Part shown: positions 16,889 to 23,875 of the stretch, piece by piece | How the letters are laid out: each line of letters opens with the position of its first letter | Numbering within the stretch: position 1 is the stretch's first letter | Assembly (NCBI GenBank): GCA_002723085.1 | Contig: PBNK01000030.1 | Location: 1-64,000 of the forward strand | Direction of reading: 5' to 3' | Source: Crocinitomicaceae bacterium | GTDB taxonomy: Bacteria > Bacteroidota > Bacteroidia > Flavobacteriales_D > Parvicellaceae | Length of the DNA stretch: 64,000 nucleotides | The notes under the pieces: model-generated | What the model was told of the DNA's origin: nothing | The model's database searches: none | Seen by the model: only the letters and a program-made list of their open reading frames with translations | Made by a program: the position numbers and the translations under genes

Positions 16889-17929
16889 ATGTCTACTAAT
16901 ACTATAGAAAAAACTAAAAAACCATTAAAGAAGAAGCCTAAATTGCCTTTTTCTAATCAACAATATCTTAAATGGTATGAAGATATGTTGGTGATGCGTA
17001 AAATTGAAGAAAGAGTTGGAAGTCTATATATTCAACAAAAATTTGGTGGATTTTGCCATTTATATATTGGTCAAGAAGCATTAGTGGCTGGTACGGCATC
17101 TGCCTGTCAAAAAGAAGATAAGCACATTACAGCTTACAGAGATCATGCTCATCCTATAGCTTTGGGTATCCATCCCAAATATATGATGGCTGAATTGTAT
17201 GGTAAAACTACTGGAATGTCAAAAGGCAAAGGTGGCTCTATGCACATGTTTAGTAAGGAAGCTAATTTAATGGGAGGACATGGTATTGTTGGAGCGCAAA
17301 TTCCTATGGGTGCTGGTATAGCATTTGCAGAGAAGTATAAGGGAACTAAAAATGTGGCTTTCTGTTCTTTTGGAGATGGTGCAGCAAGACAAGGGGCTTT
17401 ACATGAAACCTTTAACATGGCAATGATGTGGAAATTGCCAGTCATCTTTATTATTGAAAATAATAATTATGCAATGGGAACATCTCTTAAAAGATCAACA
17501 AATGTTGAGGACATGAGTGAAATGGGTAAGTCTTATCATATGCCCTCGTTTGTTGTTGATGGAATGTCTGTTGAAGCTGTTCATGATGCCATTTTGGAGG
17601 CTTGTGTACGTGCTAGAAAAGGTGACGGTCCTACTCTTTTAGATGTGAGAACATACAGATATAAGGGACACTCTATGTCAGATCCTCAAAAATATAGAAC
17701 TAAAAGAGAGGTGGAAGATTACAAAGGAAAAGACCCTATTGTTCAAGTATTAAAAACCATTACTGAAAATGGAATTGCTTCTGATGCTAAGCTCAAATCT
17801 ATTCAAGAAAAAGTTAAGGCAATTGTTGAAGAATCTGTTGAGTTTGCCGAAAACTCACCAGAATTAAAACCTGACGAATTGTACGAGGATGTATATGTTC
17901 AGAAAGATTATCCTTTCATAAAAGAATAA
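16889..17929 (+). CDS. pdhA: Pyruvate dehydrogenase E1 component, alpha subunit
   Basis: The 346-residue subunit binds thiamine diphosphate through FGDGAARQGALHE and ENNNYAMGT (about residues 160-196), the GDG-N(27)-NN signature. Other family landmarks are GFCHLYIGQEA, YRDHAHP and RYKGHSMSDPQKYR (the phosphorylation-loop region, about 250-266). It decarboxylates pyruvate as part of the pyruvate dehydrogenase complex together with E1 beta. E2 follows 26 bases downstream, but no E1 beta gene is adjacent; in this group it is usually encoded elsewhere. A branched-chain 2-oxoacid E1 is a less likely alternative. Confidence 0.93.
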   Translation: MSTNTIEKTKKPLKKKPKLPFSNQQYLKWYEDMLVMRKIEERVGSLYIQQKFGGFCHLYIGQEALVAGTASACQKEDKHITAYRDHAHPIALGIHPKYMMAELYGKTTGMSKGKGGSMHMFSKEANLMGGHGIVGAQIPMGAGIAFAEKYKGTKNVAFCSFGDGAARQGALHETFNMAMMWKLPVIFIIENNNYAMGTSLKRSTNVEDMSEMGKSYHMPSFVVDGMSVEAVHDAILEACVRARKGDGPTLLDVRTYRYKGHSMSDPQKYRTKREVEDYKGKDPIVQVLKTITENGIASDAKLKSIQEKVKAIVEESVEFAENSPELKPDELYEDVYVQKDYPFIKE

Positions 17930-17955
17930 TAATTACTTATTTAATAAAAGATTAA

Positions 17956-19233
17956 ATGGCGGAAATTGTAAGAATGCCCAAACTAAGTGATACCATGACT
18001 GAAGGAGTTGTGGCAGAATGGCATAAAAATATTGGTGACCAAATTGAAAGTGGCGATTTGTTGGCTGAAATTGAAACTGATAAAGCAACAATGGAATTTG
18101 AATCTTTTCAAGATGGTGTTTTGTTACATATTGGTGTTGAAAAAGGCCAAACTGCTCCTGTTGATTCTATTTTAGCCATTCTTGGTGAAAAAGGTGAAGA
18201 TGTTTCTCAACTTTTAAAAGAGGCAGAAAAAGAAGAAAGTCAGCCTAAAGATGAAGTTAAACTTGAAGAGAAAATAGTTTCTGAACCAAAGCCAGTTTCT
18301 GAAAAGATTGTTTCATCTCCATCACCGTTTCAAAATCCATCAGTTTCAACTAGTTCAAGTTATCCTAAAGCTTCTGAATTAAACACATTGGACATCAAAG
18401 TTTCTCCATTAGCTAAAAAATTAGCAGAAGAAAGAGGGTTGAACTTAAAGTTTATTAAAGGCTCAGGCACTGAAGGTAGAATTATTAAGAGAGATATTGA
18501 TAATTATCAGATATCAGGGTCAAATTTTAGTGGAGTAGAATCATTTACAGACTTTCCTGTTACTCAAATGAGGAAAGTAATTGCTCAAAGATTAGCAGAA
18601 AGTAAATTTACTGCACCTCATTTTTATCTATCAATGTCTATAGATATGGATAATGCAATTGCTGCAAGAGTTTCAATAAATAATGCTATCAAGCCACAAA
18701 AAGTATCTTTTAATGATATGGTTGTGAAAGCAGTAGCGGCTTCTCTTAAAGATAATCCTCAAGTAAATGCTTCCTGGTTGGGTGATGTCATTAGACAAAA
18801 TGATCATGTACACATAGGAGTAGCAGTTGCTGTTGATGAAGGACTTCTTGTCCCAGTTGTAAGGTTTGCTGATGGTAAAACATTAACGCAAATTGGAGAG
18901 GAAGTTAAGGCTATGGCCCAAAAAGCAAAGGATAAGAAATTACAGCCTGAAGAATGGGAAGGGAACACTTTTACAATATCCAATTTAGGAATGTTTGGAA
19001 TTGATGAATTTACTGCAATTGTTAATCCACCTGACTCTTGCATTTTAGCAATTGGCGGAATTCAAAATATACCAGTCGTAAAAGATGGAACTGTAATTCC
19101 AGGAAACATCATGAAAGTCACGCTTAGTTGTGACCATAGAGTTGTTGATGGTGCTGTTGGTTCAGCATTTTTAAATTCATTTAAAAATTATATGGAAAAC
19201 CCAGTTGTATTGTTGGGAAAAAATTCAATTTAA
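17956..19233 (+). CDS. pdhC: Dihydrolipoyl acetyltransferase (pyruvate dehydrogenase E2)
   Basis: The 425-residue protein shows three domains. An N-terminal lipoyl domain has the lipoylation site ETDKATMEFES (Lys43). A Glu/Pro/Ser-rich linker leads to a peripheral subunit-binding domain (VSPLAKKLAEERG ... GRIIKRDI, about residues 152-180). The C-terminal acyltransferase domain carries the catalytic DHRVVDGAVG (His394). Only one lipoyl domain is present. It transfers the acetyl group to CoA and forms the core of the complex. It is co-transcribed with pdhA. Confidence 0.95.
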   Translation: MAEIVRMPKLSDTMTEGVVAEWHKNIGDQIESGDLLAEIETDKATMEFESFQDGVLLHIGVEKGQTAPVDSILAILGEKGEDVSQLLKEAEKEESQPKDEVKLEEKIVSEPKPVSEKIVSSPSPFQNPSVSTSSSYPKASELNTLDIKVSPLAKKLAEERGLNLKFIKGSGTEGRIIKRDIDNYQISGSNFSGVESFTDFPVTQMRKVIAQRLAESKFTAPHFYLSMSIDMDNAIAARVSINNAIKPQKVSFNDMVVKAVAASLKDNPQVNASWLGDVIRQNDHVHIGVAVAVDEGLLVPVVRFADGKTLTQIGEEVKAMAQKAKDKKLQPEEWEGNTFTISNLGMFGIDEFTAIVNPPDSCILAIGGIQNIPVVKDGTVIPGNIMKVTLSCDHRVVDGAVGSAFLNSFKNYMENPVVLLGKNSI

Positions 19234-19306
19234 CATCTTAATTATAATTAATTTATTTGTTATTTATTACAATGACCTTATCTTTCTATTCTCCAATAGT
19301 TAGTCA

Positions 19307-21409
19307 TTGTACACAGATATTTTAAATACTTCCATAGAATTTTTGAAAGGTGTTGGCCCAAAAAGAGCCGAACATTTAAAAAGTGAATTGAGTATTTATA
19401 CTTACCGAGATTTACTTAATCATTTCCCCTTCAGATATGTTGATCGTTCTAAGCTAAATAAGATCAATCAAATTAGTAATGATTCTAAAGATGTGCAGCT
19501 GCTCATTAAGATTAAAACCATACAAGAACTTGGCCATGGTAGAAAAAAAAGATTAGTTGCTTTAGCTGAGGATGAATCAGGTTCAATTCAATTGATATGG
19601 TTTAAGGGCATAAACTGGATAAAACCAATGCTTATTAAAGGCAATAGTTATTTAGTTTTTGGTAAGCCTTCATTATTTGGAGGGCAATGGAATATATCTC
19701 ACCCAGAACTAGAGCCAGAAGAAAAAAAAGAAAATAAGTTGGGATTCTTACAACCTATTTATCCTTCTTCTGAAAAATTAAATTCAATGGGGTTAAACTC
19801 AAGGGGCTTAGAAAACTTAGTTAGAACCTTATTGCCTCAAGTTGTTGAGCATCTTCCCCAAACTTTGAGTAATCATATAGAAGCCAAAAACCATTTTTTA
19901 AATATTAAGGAATCTTATAATTCTATTCATTTTCCATCTAATAAAACCATTCTTCAAAAGGCAATTTTAAGGTTGAAATTTGAAGAACTATTTTTTCTTC
20001 AATTAGCAATGGCCAAACAAAAAATTAATGTAAGAAGAAAAAGCAAAGGGTTTAAGTTTAATGTGGTTGGAGATTATTTTAACATTTTTTTTTCTGAGCA
20101 TTTGCCGTTTACACTTACTGGCGCACAAAAGAGAGTAATTAAAGAAATTAGAAAGGATATTGGTTCAGGTTTTCATATGAATAGATTGCTTCAAGGTGAT
20201 GTAGGAAGTGGAAAAACACTCGTTGCTTTATTAGTTATGTTAATATGTATTGATAACGGATTTCAAGCTTGTTTGATGGCTCCTACAGAAATTTTAGCTA
20301 CACAGCATTTTACTACCCTTTCAAAAATGTTGAATAAAATGGATTTAAAAATAGAGATTTTAACGGGTTCTACTAAAATGGCTAAAAGGAAAGAAATTCA
20401 TGAATCATTATTAAATGGCAAGGTTAATATTTTGATAGGTACTCATGCATTATTAGAAGATGTAGTAAAATTTAAAAATTTAGGAATGTCAATAATAGAT
20501 GAACAACATAGATTTGGTGTTGCTCAACGAGCAAAATTATGGAAAAAAAACATTAACCCTCCACATGTTTTGGTTATGACAGCGACTCCAATTCCTAGAA
20601 CTTTAGCCATGACATTTTATGGAGATTTAGATGTTTCTGTAATTGATGAGCTTCCACCAGGAAGAAAAAAAGTCAAAACTGTTCATCGCTTTGATTCAAG
20701 TAGATTGCAAGTTTTTCAGTTTCTTGAAGATGAAATTAAAAAAGGGGGACAAGTTTATATAGTTTATCCGTTAATTGAAGAATCTGAAAAATTGGATTAT
20801 AAAGATTTAATGGATGGATACGAAAGTATAACTAGAAGATTTCCTTTGCCAGATTACAAAGTGAGTATAGTCCATGGAAAGATGAAGCCTGAAGCCAAAG
20901 ATTATGAAATGAATGCTTTTGCAAAAGGACAAACACAAATAATGGTAGCTACAACAGTTATTGAAGTAGGTGTAGATGTTCCAAATGCTTCTGTTATGGT
21001 TATAGAAAGTGCTGAAAAATTTGGATTATCTCAATTGCATCAATTAAGAGGAAGAGTTGGAAGAGGAGCTGATCAATCTTATTGTGTTTTAATGTCAGGA
21101 TATAAGTTGTCTGAAGATGCAAAAAATAGGCTTGAAACAATGGTAAGGACTGAAGACGGTTTTGAAATTGCTGAAGTAGATTTAAAAATGAGAGGTCCAG
21201 GAGATATTATGGGAACTCAACAAAGTGGAGTTTTAGATTTTAAATTAGCTGATTTAGCTCGTGATGGACAAATTATTCAATTGGCAAAATCAAATGTGGA
21301 CGAACTTCTTAAGGAAGACCCAGATATAACATCACCAAACAATAAAACCATAAGACAAGAATTGATTAGACAAATGCGGTTAAAACCAAACTGGAGCAAC
21401 ATTAGTTGA
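19307..21409 (+). CDS. recG: ATP-dependent DNA helicase RecG
   Basis: The 700-residue protein has an N-terminal wedge/OB domain (FLKGVGPKRAEHL at the start) and helicase motifs: QGDVGSGKT (Walker A, near residue 301), DEQHRFG (near 399), TATPIPRTLA and QLRGRVGRG (motif VI, near 580). It unwinds branched DNA and reverses stalled forks. The start must be TTG at 19307: an in-frame TAG lies two codons upstream, and the conserved LKGVGPKRAE motif begins only about 14 residues in, so no ATG can serve. Length is normal for the family. Confidence 0.95.
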   Translation: MYTDILNTSIEFLKGVGPKRAEHLKSELSIYTYRDLLNHFPFRYVDRSKLNKINQISNDSKDVQLLIKIKTIQELGHGRKKRLVALAEDESGSIQLIWFKGINWIKPMLIKGNSYLVFGKPSLFGGQWNISHPELEPEEKKENKLGFLQPIYPSSEKLNSMGLNSRGLENLVRTLLPQVVEHLPQTLSNHIEAKNHFLNIKESYNSIHFPSNKTILQKAILRLKFEELFFLQLAMAKQKINVRRKSKGFKFNVVGDYFNIFFSEHLPFTLTGAQKRVIKEIRKDIGSGFHMNRLLQGDVGSGKTLVALLVMLICIDNGFQACLMAPTEILATQHFTTLSKMLNKMDLKIEILTGSTKMAKRKEIHESLLNGKVNILIGTHALLEDVVKFKNLGMSIIDEQHRFGVAQRAKLWKKNINPPHVLVMTATPIPRTLAMTFYGDLDVSVIDELPPGRKKVKTVHRFDSSRLQVFQFLEDEIKKGGQVYIVYPLIEESEKLDYKDLMDGYESITRRFPLPDYKVSIVHGKMKPEAKDYEMNAFAKGQTQIMVATTVIEVGVDVPNASVMVIESAEKFGLSQLHQLRGRVGRGADQSYCVLMSGYKLSEDAKNRLETMVRTEDGFEIAEVDLKMRGPGDIMGTQQSGVLDFKLADLARDGQIIQLAKSNVDELLKEDPDITSPNNKTIRQELIRQMRLKPNWSNIS

Positions 21410-21429
21410 ATCATTAATCAACAAAATTT

Positions 21430-21437
21430 TATATTTG
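21430..21437 (+). promoter_or_regulatory. -7 promoter element of efp
   Basis: TATATTTG matches TAnnTTTG, 16 bases upstream of the efp ATG at 21454, in the gap after recG. Confidence 0.45.
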
Positions 21438-21453
21438 CTAATTAAAAAAATCA

Positions 21454-22020
21454 ATGGCATCAACTTCAGACATAAAAAATGGCTTATGCATTAAGCATAA
21501 TCATAAACTAGTACAAGTAATCGAATTTCAACATGTAAAGCCTGGTAAAGGGCCTGCTTTTGTGAGAACTAAATTAAAGGGAATTGAGGATGGTAGAGTT
21601 GTTGATCACACTTTTCCATCAGGTCATAAAATTGAAATTGTTAGAATAGAAAATCGTACCTATCAGTATTTGTACAAAGAGGCAGATGGTTATCATTTTA
21701 TGAATAACGATACTTATGAGCAAATATATATTGAAGGGCATATGATTTCAAAGCCCGAATTTATGAAGGAAGGTCAAAATTGTACCATTATTTTTCATGC
21801 TGAAGAAGAATTGCCATTATTGGTAGAACAACCTCAGTTTTTAGCAACTGAAGTTACTTATACTGAGCCTGGAATAAAAGGAGATACAGCTACCAACACT
21901 ATGAAACCAGCTACTATTGAAACAGGAGCTGAAGTTCGTGTCCCTTTGTTTATAGACACAGGGGATAAAATTAAAGTAGATATTCAAAAAGGAATTTACG
22001 TAGAAAGGATTAAATCATGA
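21454..22020 (+). CDS. efp: Translation elongation factor P
   Basis: The 188-residue protein has the three-domain EF-P layout. The tip of domain I reads HVKPGKGPAFVRTKLK; Lys32 is at the position of the modified Lys34 of E. coli EF-P. The C-terminal domain has GDTATNTMKPATIETGAEVRVPLFI. EF-P relieves ribosome stalling at consecutive prolines. Its stop overlaps the start of the VOC gene (ATGA), so the two are translationally coupled. No lysyl-transferase for modification is seen in the window. Confidence 0.96.
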   Translation: MASTSDIKNGLCIKHNHKLVQVIEFQHVKPGKGPAFVRTKLKGIEDGRVVDHTFPSGHKIEIVRIENRTYQYLYKEADGYHFMNNDTYEQIYIEGHMISKPEFMKEGQNCTIIFHAEEELPLLVEQPQFLATEVTYTEPGIKGDTATNTMKPATIETGAEVRVPLFIDTGDKIKVDIQKGIYVERIKS

Positions 22021-23078
22021 GTTACACAATTCACGGAATTCAACATTTAGGAGTTGGAGTACCTGAGCATGCTGAAGCATGGAAATGGTATAGAAAATTT
22101 TTTGGAATGGACATTCCATTATTTAATGACGAAGCGGGCGCCCCTCTTATGACTATTTATACCAAGGGAGATGTTATTTCTAAAAGAGCCGCAATGGTTT
22201 TGAACATAAAAGGAGGTTGTGCTATGGAGGTTGTTTCACCAACAACTTTTAAAGCTACTCATGCTGATGTTGATCATCAATTAGGTGATTTGGGGATATC
22301 TGTTGGTTTTGTAAAAGCACCTAATATTAATAAAGCATATTCTTTTTTTAAAGATAATGGAGCTGATGTTATTTCGGAAATTGTTAAAACACCCAAAGGT
22401 TGGGAATCTTTTTATGTAAAAGATTTGAATCAGCTGATATGGCAAATTATTCCAGCAAATGATTTTTATACCAATCATGCACATGAAACTGGAGGAACAG
22501 CTGGCTGTTCAATAGGCGTTTCTAATGTTGAAAAAGCGATTTCCTTTTATGCTTTGTTGGGTTATGATGAGGTGATTTACGATCAGTCTGATGTGTTTGA
22601 AGACTGGGCTAATTTGCCTGGAGGCAAAGGAAAGTTTAGAAGAGTATTACTTTCTCAAAAAAAACCTTCAGGTGGAGGTTTTTCAAAGTTAGCTGGTAAA
22701 AGTTATATTGAGTTAGTACAAGATTTATCTGAAAGAACCCCTTTAAAAATATACGAAGATCGATTATGGGGAGATATTGGATTTGTTCATTTAGGTTTTG
22801 ACGTTAGAGATATGAAATCTTTAGGTGAAAAATTAAATGATGCTGGTCATGGTTTTACTTGTGATACAAAAGATGTGTTAAGTATGGGTGAAAGCACCAA
22901 AGTTCATTGTACTTATTGCGAAGATCCAGACGGGACATTAATAGAAATGATAGAAGTTTATAAAATTCCAATCATTGAAAAATTAGGCTTTTATTTAAAT
23001 GTTGAAAAAAGAAAACCATCACAGCCACTTCCAGACTGGATGATTAAAGCATTGAGATTTACAAGGGTAAAAGACTAA
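22017..23078 (+). CDS. Four-module VOC (glyoxalase/dioxygenase superfamily) protein
   Basis: The 353-residue protein appears to contain four beta-alpha-beta3 modules. They start near IQHLGVGVPEHAEAWKWYRKFFG (shown in part; residues 8-30), ISVGFVKAPN (about 94), GCSIGVSNVEKAISFYALLGY (about 163) and FVHLGFDVRDMKSLGEKL (about 258). The last ends with EDPDGTLIEMIE. Potential metal ligands are His in HLGV, His in HLGF and Glu in IEMIE. The overall length recalls 4-hydroxyphenylpyruvate dioxygenase, but its C-terminal signature is not recognised. Substrate is unknown. It is coupled to efp by a 4-base overlap. Confidence 0.7.
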   Translation: MSYTIHGIQHLGVGVPEHAEAWKWYRKFFGMDIPLFNDEAGAPLMTIYTKGDVISKRAAMVLNIKGGCAMEVVSPTTFKATHADVDHQLGDLGISVGFVKAPNINKAYSFFKDNGADVISEIVKTPKGWESFYVKDLNQLIWQIIPANDFYTNHAHETGGTAGCSIGVSNVEKAISFYALLGYDEVIYDQSDVFEDWANLPGGKGKFRRVLLSQKKPSGGGFSKLAGKSYIELVQDLSERTPLKIYEDRLWGDIGFVHLGFDVRDMKSLGEKLNDAGHGFTCDTKDVLSMGESTKVHCTYCEDPDGTLIEMIEVYKIPIIEKLGFYLNVEKRKPSQPLPDWMIKALRFTRVKD

Positions 23079-23087
23079 ATTTGTTTT

Positions 23088-23864
23088 TCAAAATTCAAAT
23101 TTAAAGAACCCTTTTTCAATATAGCTGTGGTATTTTTCTTTATTAAATTGATAATAAATAGCAGGTTTATGGGCCACACCTTCTTGTTTTTCATCTAGTT
23201 TATTTAATACTTCTAAATTGATAATTTTTCTTCTGAAATTTCGATTGTCAATTTTTTTATTAAATATGGCCTCATACAACTTTTGCATTTCATTTAATGT
23301 GAATTTTTCGGGAAGAAGGTTATAACCAACAGGTCTGATTTTAGTGTTGTTTCTTAAATAATTAACACTTTGATTTAATATATCAAAATGATCAAATGGT
23401 AGGTGGGCAATATCTTTTAAAGGTACCCATGTAGCTTCTTTTGCAAAGGAAGAAGGATTTAATTTAAAATCAGACATTCTAATTAAAGCATAATAGGCAA
23501 TGGTGACCACCCTTGCATTAGGATTTGTTCTCACTGCTTTTAACCATGGTTGATCTTCTTTTTTCTTTATCCTATTGGGGTTACCAAAAGCACCAAATTG
23601 TTCTAAATAGATGTTAGTTAAACCTGTTAATTCATTAAGAACTCGCTCAGCTGCTTGATTTAAGTCTTCATGGTCGTAGATTAGGTTTCCGGGAAGAGCA
23701 TAAGCAGAAGCTACATTTTTCATTTCGTCTTCTCTGTCAATAAGTAATACATGTAATTCATTACCGTCAAAACCAAACACAACACAGTCTACTGATATGT
23801 TTTCACTAAGGGTTTTAGAGGTTGATTTTTTTGTTAACATTTTAGTATATTTACTTAATGTCAT
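23088..23864 (-). CDS. NUDIX-domain transcriptional regulator (NrtR-like, winged-helix C-terminus)
   Basis: The 258-residue protein has an N-terminal NUDIX domain (VDCVVFGFDGNELHVLLI, about 25-42). Its NUDIX box (residues 59-82) is degenerate: the expected REUXEE reads RVLNEL, so a catalytic Glu is missing. A C-terminal winged-helix part follows with FTLNEMQKLYEAIFNKKIDN and RNFRRKI (about 188-215). This layout is that of NrtR-like regulators, which sense sugars or NAD metabolites instead of hydrolysing nucleotides. It is divergent from the GH13 genes and borders the starch locus, so it probably regulates it. A start at Met9 (23840) is possible; the ATG at 23864 lies inside a palindromic operator candidate. 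Confidence 0.85.
   Translation of the reverse strand: MTLSKYTKMLTKKSTSKTLSENISVDCVVFGFDGNELHVLLIDREDEMKNVASAYALPGNLIYDHEDLNQAAERVLNELTGLTNIYLEQFGAFGNPNRIKKKEDQPWLKAVRTNPNARVVTIAYYALIRMSDFKLNPSSFAKEATWVPLKDIAHLPFDHFDILNQSVNYLRNNTKIRPVGYNLLPEKFTLNEMQKLYEAIFNKKIDNRNFRRKIINLEVLNKLDEKQEGVAHKPAIYYQFNKEKYHSYIEKGFFKFEF
23822..23853 (+). promoter_or_regulatory. Candidate promoter of the GH13 pair
   Basis: TTG at 23822-23824 and TATATTTA at 23846-23853 are separated by 21 bases, a fair match to the Bacteroidota -33/-7 pattern (one mismatch in TAnnTTTG). It lies inside the 5' end of the NUDIX gene. The predicted transcription start falls within the operator candidate that follows, as expected for a repressor site. 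Confidence 0.35.
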
Positions 23865-23875
23865 TTATACGTTTA
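23855..23875. promoter_or_regulatory. Operator candidate 1 of the starch locus (21-bp palindrome)
   Basis: The site reads TTAATGTC-N5-TACGTTTA and lies between the NUDIX regulator gene and the divergent GH13 genes, touching both predicted start codons. By eye it matches the site before susC (read on the other strand) at 17 of 21 positions and the site before the maltose operon at 16 of 21. It is an inferred binding site for the NUDIX regulator. Confidence 0.55.

Noticed and set aside
23797-23874. N-terminal extension of the SusG-like GH13 protein
   Set aside because: It would overlap the NUDIX gene by 68 bases and precede the lipoprotein signal by 26 residues, which would spoil export.
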